From assembly GCF_025685565.1 (NCBI RefSeq), contig NZ_JAGSYE010000001.1:1488001-1552000 (forward strand): a DNA stretch of 64,000 nucleotides. The letters are read 5' to 3'. The translations under genes and the position numbers were made by a program. Of this stretch, positions 15,595 to 22,881 are shown in pieces. Under the pieces are notes generated by a model. It searched no databases and was not told the origin of the DNA. It saw only the letters and a list, made by a program, of their open reading frames with translations. Position 1 is the first letter of the stretch. Every line of letters begins with the position of its first letter. This DNA comes from Granulicella aggregans. Its GTDB lineage: Bacteria; Acidobacteriota; Terriglobia; Terriglobales; Acidobacteriaceae.

Positions 15595-17826
15595 TCAAGT
15601 TCGACTATCACCGGAAATCGGATCATCATCTTCGAGCATCAAGTTCTCTGGCGAATGCCACATCCAACCGCCTAATCCGCTCTTCTTCATCTGTACGCCC
15701 AGATTCTTGGCAGCTTTGCGGACGGAGGATTCCCCGATTCCTATATCTTTCGCTTTCTGAAGAACCGCCTTACTCTCGATCTTGGGGATCTTGGAAAAGA
15801 GATGCCTGAGAAAGTCTTGGGCCATGTCGATCTTCGTTGCTGGGGGTTGGTCTTGGTCTTCAATCGACAGCAGTATGTTTCGCGCACTCCCTTCGATTTG
15901 CTCCCCCCATTCAACCTTCGTTGTCTCGATAACTTTCCCGTCCTTTGCGTAGGTCACGACGGATAGCCGATAGCGATGCCCCCCGGTATCTTGCGAGATG
16001 TTCGATTTTGACCTCGCCAGAACGCAGTCACCGTTCTCCTCATCCTTGGCCGTAACGAGCACCACCCTTGCAAACGCGCCAAACGCCTGTGAGCCGAGGA
16101 CACGATCAACGGTGTTCCTCCCGCCGCTATTCTTTGCGAAGTGTGTGATCCCGATGACCGCAACGTTATACGCGCTGGCCAGATCAACGACCGGTTGTAG
16201 AGCGGATCGGACATCGTTCGCGCGGTGCATGTCACCTGAGACAGTTGACACAATGGGGTCGATGATAAGCATTTTGCATCCGGGCTTTTCGTCAAGATGC
16301 TGCCGGACAAGGTCGATGTCTGTGGCGGGGTCAAACATTCGCTCCCGACCGTTTTCTGTTGTCTTTGTCGGGGTGAATACTCTGTCCGTGTTCGCTCCCG
16401 CCGCAACGAGACGCGGTTTGATCGTGTCCGCCAGTCCGTCTTCAGACGACCAAAGCATAACGTCTCCTGCCTCTTTACACCGTGTTCCGTCAGGCCATAA
16501 GCCGCCATTCGATATCGTTGCGGCAAAGTTGATCGTCATTGTGCTCTTGGCGGTTCCAGGTGCCCCCGCCAGCAAGGTTAGCTTTCCCCGAGGAATGAAG
16601 CCGTTCCAAAGCCACTGGATAGCTTCATCCCGAATGTCTGACATGCTCACCACCGTCAGGCGAGGACTAGATTTTTGCTGTGTGGTCGTGGTCGAGGCTG
16701 ACCCCGCGTTTGGGTGGGACTGAGTCTTCGCCACAAAGGTGTGCTTCTGGCCCGTCGTCTCTTCGAGGTGATGGCGGAAGTCCTTCCAAGTGACGCCAGC
16801 ACACTTCGCGGCCTGACACTTGAAACCGATACCGTGGGAAGTCAGCGAGACCATCGTCTTGCTCCCCGGCTTGTCATGGCTTCCGATTGGGCAAGCGTGC
16901 AAGATCCATTTCGACCCACCTTGGAAAGGCTGTCGACGTTCGTGAGAGATCCCGTAGGCGCCCAAGAAGTCTTCGATGTCGCTATCAGAAAGGTCTAAGC
17001 CGTCGGCTCTGATCGCGTCTCTTTGTATGACGGGGTCGACGATGTTTGATGCCTCGATGAGACGGGACAAATCGCCAGTGGTTGCGACCTTAGTCGTGAC
17101 TGTTCTGAGCTTCGAGGCTCGCCAGCGGTTCCCATCCTCGCCTTTGCGGGTCAAACTTCCATAGAGCTTGCACACCCGCCCTGGATTAGACACGGTCGTG
17201 TCCACCTCACTGGCTTCGATATGGGGACGACCTAATGCAGCCACCGCCTGGACAAAACGCTTAACTAGCGAATCGGTTTCCGGAGAACGCGGCTCTCTGA
17301 ATGGAACGAGTAAGTGCCAGCCATTGCCGGAGTCGGCGGTGATGCACGGAATGCGATGCGTTTCGAGCAGATCCTTTATGACTCGCGCATCAGATAAGGC
17401 ACTGCGCTTTTCTTCGTCAGATGCGGAGGCTCCGGAGCCCTTTATCGGATCGATGTCCAGAAAAATGAACCGCCAAGATACGATGTCCAAGTCTTTAGGC
17501 GCCACGCCACGCCACGTAAATGCTGCTAGCGGATAGTCGGGTCGTAGGGTCTGTAATCCAACCCATACCGCTTCTACGTCAACATCCCAACTGAGAGCCC
17601 GCGCCTTTCGAACGAACTCGGAGCGGTTCGAGTACACGCCGCTGCCAACCTCCCCGGTACGTTTCTTCCCTCGAAGTTCCAACGGTCCGGGCTCCGGAAA
17701 CAATTCTCGAACGGTGCGCGCAATCTCGTCTTCCGGGGCGTGGTCCTGGGTCGCGACCGAGAAGTCTTCAATAGCAGGGTCGCCTTCAAAGCCAAAATCA
17801 AAAACGTTATCGACTGTGGCGTGCAT
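15595..17826 (-). CDS. AEP-type primase fused to a RepA/DnaB-like helicase ATPase
   Basis: 743 residues from the ATG at 17826. The N-terminal part carries archaeo-eukaryotic primase motifs: FLDIDP (acidic pair, about residue 125), SGNGWHLLVPF (about 170) and DTTVSNPGRVCKLYGS (about 210-225). A zinc-binding-like segment with spaced Cys/His (HACPIGSH ... CQAAKC) lies at about 310-345. The C-terminal half is a RecA-fold ATPase of the AAA_25/RepA type, with Walker A GAPGTAKST at about 422-430, Walker B MLIIDP at about 519-524 and THFAKNSGG. Such fusions initiate replication of plasmids, phages and satellites. The open frame reaches a GTG at 17895, but that start lies wholly inside the upstream small gene, so the ATG overlapping its end by 20 bases is preferred. 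Confidence 0.9.
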   Translation of the reverse strand: MHATVDNVFDFGFEGDPAIEDFSVATQDHAPEDEIARTVRELFPEPGPLELRGKKRTGEVGSGVYSNRSEFVRKARALSWDVDVEAVWVGLQTLRPDYPLAAFTWRGVAPKDLDIVSWRFIFLDIDPIKGSGASASDEEKRSALSDARVIKDLLETHRIPCITADSGNGWHLLVPFREPRSPETDSLVKRFVQAVAALGRPHIEASEVDTTVSNPGRVCKLYGSLTRKGEDGNRWRASKLRTVTTKVATTGDLSRLIEASNIVDPVIQRDAIRADGLDLSDSDIEDFLGAYGISHERRQPFQGGSKWILHACPIGSHDKPGSKTMVSLTSHGIGFKCQAAKCAGVTWKDFRHHLEETTGQKHTFVAKTQSHPNAGSASTTTTQQKSSPRLTVVSMSDIRDEAIQWLWNGFIPRGKLTLLAGAPGTAKSTMTINFAATISNGGLWPDGTRCKEAGDVMLWSSEDGLADTIKPRLVAAGANTDRVFTPTKTTENGRERMFDPATDIDLVRQHLDEKPGCKMLIIDPIVSTVSGDMHRANDVRSALQPVVDLASAYNVAVIGITHFAKNSGGRNTVDRVLGSQAFGAFARVVLVTAKDEENGDCVLARSKSNISQDTGGHRYRLSVVTYAKDGKVIETTKVEWGEQIEGSARNILLSIEDQDQPPATKIDMAQDFLRHLFSKIPKIESKAVLQKAKDIGIGESSVRKAAKNLGVQMKKSGLGGWMWHSPENLMLEDDDPISGDSRT

Positions 17827-17983
17827 TGGCGGGGGTGTCCTCGTCTTGGATTTTGATTTGGCGTGTTGTGCGGATGAGGACGGCCTTGCCGTCACGGATA
17901 TCTATTTCGACGTTGCCCCAACTCCGCGACTTCTCGGCGTCGGTCAACAGGGTCTCAATTTGCTGGATGATCTTGGTGTGCAT
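17807..17983 (-). CDS. 58-residue DUF2292/YezD-like protein
   Basis: Begins MHTKIIQQIETLLTDAEKSR. The core WGNVEIDIRDGKAVLIRTTR matches the compact fold of the DUF2292 (YezD-like) family, whose members read roughly G-x-V-x-I-x-V-x-D-G-x-V-x-x-I. The function of that family is unknown. It overlaps the primase-helicase start by 20 bases, so the two are probably translated together and the small protein may accompany replication. Confidence 0.68.
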   Translation of the reverse strand: MHTKIIQQIETLLTDAEKSRSWGNVEIDIRDGKAVLIRTTRQIKIQDEDTPANARHSR

Positions 17984-18164
17984 AGTCTCGTGGGTTCTCC
18001 ACTGAATTGCTACTGGCTAATTCAATGGGATTTGAATCTCTAAAAACGGTCAATAGGGTGCGCGCTGCGTGAACTCGCGAGTGTTCGACAGGCCTTCGCA
18101 GGAAGGCAGATAGCAAGATGGCCAGCTATCAAACAAAGGCCACGAACGCAGCCACGGGCTCCCT

Positions 18165-18195
18165 AGGCTGTCGAAAAATAAACATTCGACAGCCT
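18165..18195 (-). terminator. Hairpin with perfect 10-base arms
   Basis: AGGCTGTCGA (18165-18174) and TCGACAGCCT (18186-18195) flank an A-rich 11-base loop. It lies just after the 58-residue gene ending at 18207. There is no T run on the minus strand side, so it could also be a pause site or operator for the downstream primase unit. Confidence 0.45.
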
Positions 18196-18206
18196 GATCC
18201 GAAGCG

Positions 18207-18383
18207 CTAAAGAGGCCTGAACTCAAGCTCGGTCGTCTCTAGCGGCGAATGGACCTCAAACGGAAGGTCGAAGTCAGGATTCCCGCTCGCGGCAAGCAAC
18301 AGGTCGGTGAGTTGGCGGTCTTCAGTCTGGTTCGTGTACGTGATAAGCAAAATGAGGGCGGCATTGGCGCGGAGTTTTGACAT
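18207..18383 (-). CDS. Small unknown protein (58 residues)
   Basis: Starts MSKLRANAALILLITYTNQT at 18383, preceded by AAGGAAG. A hydrophobic N-terminal stretch is followed by acidic sequence (GNPDFDLPFEVHSPLETTEL). The frame is open to 18752, but the upstream part is the shadow of other genes. No family recognised. Confidence 0.55.
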   Translation of the reverse strand: MSKLRANAALILLITYTNQTEDRQLTDLLLAASGNPDFDLPFEVHSPLETTELEFRPL

Positions 18384-18498
18384 GGACTTCCTTACTTGGG
18401 TGGGGTTGGTGGTGCGGTGGGTGAAGCGGGAGGATGGTGCAGAGCGGCGAAGGTTGGGCGAGCGGCGAAAACCGGGGAGAGGGTTCTCAAGCCTGTGC

Positions 18499-18798
18499 CT
18501 ATAGGGTTCTTGGAGCTTTACGGTCGTGATTGAAGGGCGAGCGTGGATTCGGAATTCCGGCGCCGGCTGCGGCCAGTCGGGCAATCTCGTTGAGGCTGAC
18601 GACAACCCCGTGTGCTTTCTTAAGGTGTTCGCGAAGGCCATCGCACGTGCGGTCAAAGGCAGATGGAAGCCATTCCTCCCGAGTCGAGTAAGGACGATAC
18701 CAGAAGGGCTCGCATCTTTCGCAGCGGACGCGGAAGCCTCCCGAGGGGGCACTGCCGACGGTTATTCCGATTTCGTTCAGGCTGGACGGTGCCGTCAT
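18499..18798 (-). CDS. Small zinc-finger-like unknown protein (99 residues)
   Basis: Starts MTAPSSLNEIGITVGSAPSG. The segment FRVRCERCEPFWYRP, followed by CDGLREHLKKAHGVV, has the spacing of a C2H2-like zinc-binding unit (C-x2-C ... H-x4-H), suggesting nucleic-acid or protein binding. Its ATG overlaps the stop of the 34-residue frame upstream (ATGA at 18795-18798). No named family. Confidence 0.6.
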   Translation of the reverse strand: MTAPSSLNEIGITVGSAPSGGFRVRCERCEPFWYRPYSTREEWLPSAFDRTCDGLREHLKKAHGVVVSLNEIARLAAAGAGIPNPRSPFNHDRKAPRTL

Positions 18799-18899
18799 TT
18801 AGCCGCCCTCGTGGAAGAGTTTGCGAGGACGACGGGTCCGGCCTCTGCACGCGCCATGAGCGCGTCCCACTCATCGGCGGATACGTGACGGATCGGCAT
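18795..18899 (-). CDS. 34-residue micro-ORF coupled to the zinc-finger-like gene
   Basis: Reads MPIRHVSADEWDALMARAEA and ends ANSSTRAAK. Its TGA overlaps the downstream ATG. It is either a leader peptide controlling translation of the next gene or a tiny protein. The four-base overlap is the only support. Confidence 0.4.
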   Translation of the reverse strand: MPIRHVSADEWDALMARAEAGPVVLANSSTRAAK

Positions 18900-19026
18900 T
18901 GAAGCGCGACTGGTGGCGCGCCACATGGCGGCCAATGAAGGGTCTTGATCTCTAATTTTCATTCGGGGGAGGGTACAACGAAGATATCGCCGCCGGGTGG
19001 CGGGGCTGGGTGGGTACTTCGGCTTT

Positions 19027-19176
19027 CTAGGCCGGGTTCAGGGCGTCAGCGAGGATGCGGCGAACTAAGAAGCCGACGGATGCGCCTGTTTCAGCAGAGC
19101 GGCGACGGAGTTCGGTCTTGGCTACGGGGTTGATGTAGACAAGCAGCGGCACGTTCTTGATAGCGTCTGATCTCAT
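19027..19176 (-). CDS. Ribbon-helix-helix-like small regulator
   Basis: 49 residues from the ATG at 19176, which has AGAGG five bases upstream. A farther ATG at 19227 lacks a good site. The sequence NVPLLVYINPVAKTELRRRS followed by GASVGFLVRRILADAL has the strand-helix-helix pattern of Arc/MetJ-like DNA-binding proteins. It borders the AT-rich region at 19228-19419, whose palindromes could be its targets. Regulator of element genes is the most likely role. Confidence 0.62.
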   Translation of the reverse strand: MRSDAIKNVPLLVYINPVAKTELRRRSAETGASVGFLVRRILADALNPA

Positions 19177-19227
19177 TTGTCCTCTGTAGGGGATATACGA
19201 TTCAAAAAATCGTTTGGTAGTGCCCAT

Positions 19228-19419
19228 CTCTGCAAATCCTGTGGAAAACTGGGGTATCTAAACCCGCAGCCATAATTCAAAGCATTGAAAATAAGACACT
19301 TGTAAGTGTCCATAAAATAGACAAATAAATTTTCCAATAAAACTCATTTGAGTTATAAAATACGACGTTGACATGTGAGTTGGGCCGGGTTAATCTCCTT
19401 TCATCATCAAGGAGGATGT
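19228..19419. promoter_or_regulatory. AT-rich region with palindromes and a DnaA-like box
   Basis: About 190 bases far richer in A/T than the rest of the window. It contains GACACTTGTAAGTGTC at 19295-19310 and AACTCATTTGAGTT at 19341-19354, both perfect palindromes. TGTGGAAAA at 19240-19248 is the complement of TTTTCCACA, which fits the relaxed DnaA box TTWTNCACA. It separates divergent genes, so it must hold promoters. It is also the best place in the element for a replication origin. AAGGAGG at its right end is the ribosome site of the next gene. Confidence 0.55.
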
Positions 19420-19656
19420 ATGACCCTACACGAGTCTGAACTGACCGTCGAAAACCATAACCTACTGGCCGGCTTCGCGGAGATAACCCGAAAAGACATC
19501 ATCGAGTGCTACAACGATGCGCTGATGTGGGGCATAACCCACCTTGAGCCAGGAATAACCTGTGACCACGCGGTTGAGGAATGGCTGTTAGAAGTCGCAT
19601 TGCCTTATGTCAAGCGGCTGCGCGATAGCAGGTTTAGACCGTTCCTTGTGATGTAG
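19420..19656 (+). CDS. Small unknown protein (78 residues)
   Basis: Begins MTLHESELTVENHNLLAGFA and ends with a helical part (VEEWLLEVALPYVKRLRDSR). The start is fixed by a near-perfect AAGGAGG site (about 19409-19415). No family recognised. It overlaps the end of the convergent gene at 19634 by 23 bases. Confidence 0.65.
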   Translation: MTLHESELTVENHNLLAGFAEITRKDIIECYNDALMWGITHLEPGITCDHAVEEWLLEVALPYVKRLRDSRFRPFLVM

Positions 19657-19969
19657 GTTGGCCGCAAGTTGTTAAGGTGCTAGGCGGGGCAGGGGCGTCC
19701 CCGCCGTAAGCCCTTAGGCGCGGAACTTGTTCTATTCGCCTGCTCTCTCTCTCCAGTTTACGGACTACCTTTTCAATCTCGCGGCGGACTTGGGTCCAGT
19801 CTTTGGACATATCGTAGAGGTGCTTGATGGCGGGGGAGATTTTCGGGATTGGGGCTGTCAGTTTTATGTAACTGGGACTCGGGCGTGCAGTCTTCCGCAA
19901 CTCTGAATTCCGTCTGATTTGTGATTGCAGGGCCTCCAATACGTCGATCTGAACTTTGGGGGTTCTCAT
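19634..19969 (-). CDS. Unknown protein with a coiled-coil-like helix (111 residues)
   Basis: Starts MRTPKVQIDVLEALQSQIRR. A long charged helix follows (DWTQVRREIEKVVRKLERES). The start overlaps the stop of the excisionase-like gene (ATGA at 19966-19969), so the two form a coupled pair. No family recognised. The last residues overlap the convergent gene ending at 19656. Confidence 0.6.
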   Translation of the reverse strand: MRTPKVQIDVLEALQSQIRRNSELRKTARPSPSYIKLTAPIPKISPAIKHLYDMSKDWTQVRREIEKVVRKLERESRRIEQVPRLRAYGGDAPAPPSTLTTCGQPTSQGTV

Positions 19970-20181
19970 GCTGCACCAGCCTTTCCAGTTGCCGGTACAG
20001 CCGCGATATGCCCTGCCTCAACCAGGGCAATGCAATCACTTCGCTTGAGAAATACCCGGCCTCCCAGCTTAACAAACGGGACCCGTCTCTTCAGAAGCCA
20101 AGCCCTAACCGTCGACACCTTAAGTCGAAGCAAGGCGCTTGCCTCGCCCACTGTGAGCAAATCGAAATTGTCCATTGCCAT
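19966..20181 (-). CDS. Excisionase-like MerR/HTH_17 protein
   Basis: 71 residues: LLTVGEASALLRLKVSTVRA, WLLKRRVPFVKLGGRVFLKR. This is the winged HTH_17 pattern of excisionases and DNA-binding accessory factors (tV.eaA..L.vs..tvr.wv..g.lp..klG.rv.i.r). With an integrase gene 900 bases away it is the likely recombination directionality factor, although related proteins can also be repressors. It is divergent from the gene at 20268. Confidence 0.8.
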   Translation of the reverse strand: MAMDNFDLLTVGEASALLRLKVSTVRAWLLKRRVPFVKLGGRVFLKRSDCIALVEAGHIAAVPATGKAGAA

Positions 20182-20202
20182 CCCTTTAGTTCTGCGTAGT
20201 AG

Positions 20203-20230
20203 TTGACATCGAGCCTTCTCTGACTATAGC
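20203..20230 (+). promoter_or_regulatory. Candidate promoter of the zinc-ribbon/integrase pair
   Basis: TTGACA at 20203-20208, a 16-base spacer and TATAGC at 20225-20230. It lies 37 bases before the GTG at 20268, in the short divergent gap next to the excisionase-like gene, which may control it. Confidence 0.55.
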
Positions 20231-20267
20231 TTTAGGTCGTGGGGAAAGAAAGGCTAAAGGCGGGGTC

Positions 20268-21083
20268 GTGAAACCAAAGCAGTCGAAGACCTCTAGTGCT
20301 GGCGCGCAAGGGGCGTCGGCCCCTTACGAACTTCGCACGGTGATTTACGCCGATTGGAGGATGCCTACCCAGTTAAAAGTGTCGGACGTACACGGCATCA
20401 CTGGAGGCCTGCACAGTTACGTGCTCACCGGTGCTCTCACAGATGTCCCCGCAAATCCTTCCAAGTGGAAGGTTCCCCCGCATCGCGCATTCGCCAACCT
20501 GCCGATGTCGCACCCGGACACGTCTGCCAATGAAAATCTACCGGATCAGGCGGCGATGATTGGATTCATCAAGAAGTACGGTTTCCTCGCGAATGTCTCC
20601 AACAAGGGAGCAATCCGCGAGTCGGTTGAACCTCGCATCAGGCCCACCAGTGCGCTCGTTGCAGACAAGCGTTTCGGAAGGGATTTCTTGGCGGGCCTTG
20701 CCGTCGACCATAGCCCCGGCTTGTTGCAGTTTGCTTGGGAGACCAGCGACGAAGACGCCGTTGTGGTCATTCAGTCTGAAGCATCACGCGGCTTGACATT
20801 GGCACTCTCGCCCCATAACAGTGCGGTTTCAATTGTCGCGCCCAACCTCTGGACGTTCATCTGTCTGCTCTTCATTCGCGATCACGGGGCCGGCAAGACG
20901 GGCGTCTGTCTCAATCCCGAGTGTCCTGCGCCGTACTTCATCCGAAGACGGCGAACGCAGAGAATCTGTGAATCGGGCGATTGTGTGAGTTGGTTCCAGC
21001 GGCAACACGCCCTAAAGTGGTGGCGCGAAAACAGGGGTAAGGGAGCAACGATACCAAGCACAGGGGTGGAAAATGATCTATAA
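20268..21083 (+). CDS. Unknown protein with a C-terminal zinc-ribbon-like motif
   Basis: 271 residues from a GTG start. The N-terminal two thirds match no family I know. The C-terminal part has CLNPECPAPYFIRRRRTQRI followed by CESGDCVSWFQRQ, a CxxxxC...CxxxxC treble-clef pattern ending in a Trp/basic helix. It is reminiscent of CGNR-type zinc fingers in DNA-binding proteins. It overlaps the integrase start by 11 bases, so the two are almost certainly co-expressed and it may be an integration partner. Confidence 0.72.
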   Translation: MKPKQSKTSSAGAQGASAPYELRTVIYADWRMPTQLKVSDVHGITGGLHSYVLTGALTDVPANPSKWKVPPHRAFANLPMSHPDTSANENLPDQAAMIGFIKKYGFLANVSNKGAIRESVEPRIRPTSALVADKRFGRDFLAGLAVDHSPGLLQFAWETSDEDAVVVIQSEASRGLTLALSPHNSAVSIVAPNLWTFICLLFIRDHGAGKTGVCLNPECPAPYFIRRRRTQRICESGDCVSWFQRQHALKWWRENRGKGATIPSTGVENDL

Positions 21084-22311
21084 GCGCGGGCGCTTTTACT
21101 GGTACCGTTTCACTTTCGAAGGCTTCGAAGTTCGGGAGTCCACGAAGCAAACTAACGATAAGACAGCCCGAGCAATGGAATCCGCCCATCGCACCCGGCT
21201 TGCAAAACTGGCCAAAGACAAAGACGAGGCGCGGGACCGACTCGGATGTTCTCAAGTCGAAACCTGTCACGAGTGCGAGAGACTCTTCAATGCTGAGAAA
21301 GCTCTCCGTCATGGCGAGAACACGTTCTGCGCTCCAAAGTGTGCGAATCAGTGGGGCCGAGCCCGGTCGATGCCAACCTTGGCGCAGTTTCTTGCAGACA
21401 GGTTCCTCCCGCATGTTGAGGTGGCGCTCAAGGCCAAATCGAAGTCTGTGCAGTACTACCGCCAGGGTGCAAGGATGCTTGAGAGGTCAAACATCAGCGG
21501 TGTTCGGCTCGACGAACTGACGGGGGAGCACGTTGGGCGCTTTGCCTCCGAGAACGACCGGCTATCCGCGTCTGGCATCAACATGGGGCTACGAACTCTG
21601 AGACGAGCGGTGAACCTAGCTTATAGCTGGGGCGTGATCGAGAAGCCGGTGAAAGTCGCACTCGCTACGGGGGAGGTGCAAAGAGAACGTGTACTGAGCG
21701 AACGGGAAACAGCACAGTATCTCGCTCACTGTCCGCAGCCGTGGAGAGACGCCGCGACCATCATGCTTGACGAAGGCGCCCGACCGGGGGAAGTGTTTGT
21801 TCTTCGATGGGAATGCGTCTCACTGGCTGAGGATGGGAGCGGCTTCATCAAGATCATGGATGGCAAGAGCAAAGCCGCACGGCGGACCCTACCTACTACC
21901 CCAAGGGTCACCGATCTCCTCAATGCGCGCCTAAAGGCTCAGGGATCGCCTACGGAGGGGTTTGTTTTCCCTACCAATAGCAAGGACGGCCACCTCGAAG
22001 TCCAAACCGCCAAGCGTCAACACCTAGTGGCGCTGAAAAGTTCGCAGGTCAAACCTTTCGTGCCCTATGTCCTCCGGCATACCGCCCTGACTCGGTTGGC
22101 TGCGGCGGCTCGGGGGGATGTGTTCGCGTTGGCAAAAATTGCCGGCCATTCCAGCATTGTTATCACGCAAAAGTACGTGAAACCCGAAGCCGAGACGGTA
22201 AGCGCAGTGTTTTACCGGCTAACCGCAGAGAATGGCGAAGCGGAGCCCCGGCACAAAATCCGGCACATTCAACCGGGAGCCCCACCGCTCGTAAGCGAGG
22301 CGGCTTCGTAA
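21073..22311 (+). CDS. Tyrosine integrase of the element, with an extra zinc-binding segment
   Basis: 412 residues. Catalytic-domain landmarks are ARPGE (Arg near 237), PYVLRHTALTR (second Arg near 335), KIAGHSS (His near 359) and the nucleophile in ITQKYVKP (Tyr near 368). A SAM-like core-binding domain spans about 101-190. Unusual points: residues 65-90 contain CHEC and CAPKC, a C-x2-C ... C-x3-C zinc-finger-like insertion near the N-terminus, and box II reads YxxR where most integrases have HxxR. The gene ends 25 bases before the attR core in tRNA-Thr, as expected for the enzyme that inserted this element. Confidence 0.95.
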   Translation: MIYKRGRFYWYRFTFEGFEVRESTKQTNDKTARAMESAHRTRLAKLAKDKDEARDRLGCSQVETCHECERLFNAEKALRHGENTFCAPKCANQWGRARSMPTLAQFLADRFLPHVEVALKAKSKSVQYYRQGARMLERSNISGVRLDELTGEHVGRFASENDRLSASGINMGLRTLRRAVNLAYSWGVIEKPVKVALATGEVQRERVLSERETAQYLAHCPQPWRDAATIMLDEGARPGEVFVLRWECVSLAEDGSGFIKIMDGKSKAARRTLPTTPRVTDLLNARLKAQGSPTEGFVFPTNSKDGHLEVQTAKRQHLVALKSSQVKPFVPYVLRHTALTRLAAAARGDVFALAKIAGHSSIVITQKYVKPEAETVSAVFYRLTAENGEAEPRHKIRHIQPGAPPLVSEAAS

Positions 22312-22335
22312 GCTATTGATTTTATGTAAGAAATT

Positions 22336-22412
<77 letters not shown>

Positions 22413-22881
22413 CTGATACAGGAAGCGCTTGAAAGTCTGAGGCCCAAAGAAGAATCCGCCTTCACACCCTGCGCTCCTTTAGTCTACCGGGAACCTCTCC
22501 CGCACGCAATTCGCGTTCCCATTTCACTGCAGACAGGAAGAGGCCGCCCGGCAACAGGGCGACCTCTTCATCAGGGAGAACAGTTCCAACGGAGGCAAAG
22601 CCATCAGAACTTTCTGGCTGCATACTAAGATTTGAGAAATACCGTGTCAAGGCGAAAAGATTGGCGGAATAAGCCGTTATTGTTCAATGAGTTAACGCGT
22701 CCGGCAATCCCGTTTTTCTTCGTATTTTATTCGCTTTATAGCGAGCTGCATCAAGCCAATCCTGATTGAAATGAGCGCATTAGCTCGCCGGTTGCACGAT
22801 GAATGGTGCACACTTCAACCGCTGGCGACACCAACCCTCAGTCGCGAAGCCAATCCCATAAGTCGTCGGCAAGCGAAACTT
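22413..22881. other. Intergenic region with a strong hairpin
   Basis: Holds the upstream region of tRNA-Thr and the downstream region of the DUF6599-like gene. A stable hairpin is at 22537-22569 (GAAGAGG-x-CGCCC paired with GGGCG-x-CCTCTTC), without a T run. A 53-codon minus-strand frame covers the hairpin but shows no family resemblance and is not called. The stretch 22680-22740 is AT-rich, with nothing recognised. Confidence 0.45.

Noticed and set aside
17827..17895. Longer N-terminus of the primase-helicase from GTG 17895
   Set aside because: The extra 23 residues are a shadow of the DUF2292-like gene. The internal ATG at 17826 gives a usual short overlap.
22462..22650. 62-codon minus-strand frame next to tRNA-Thr
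   Set aside because: It reads through a strong hairpin and shows no family similarity or good ribosome site.
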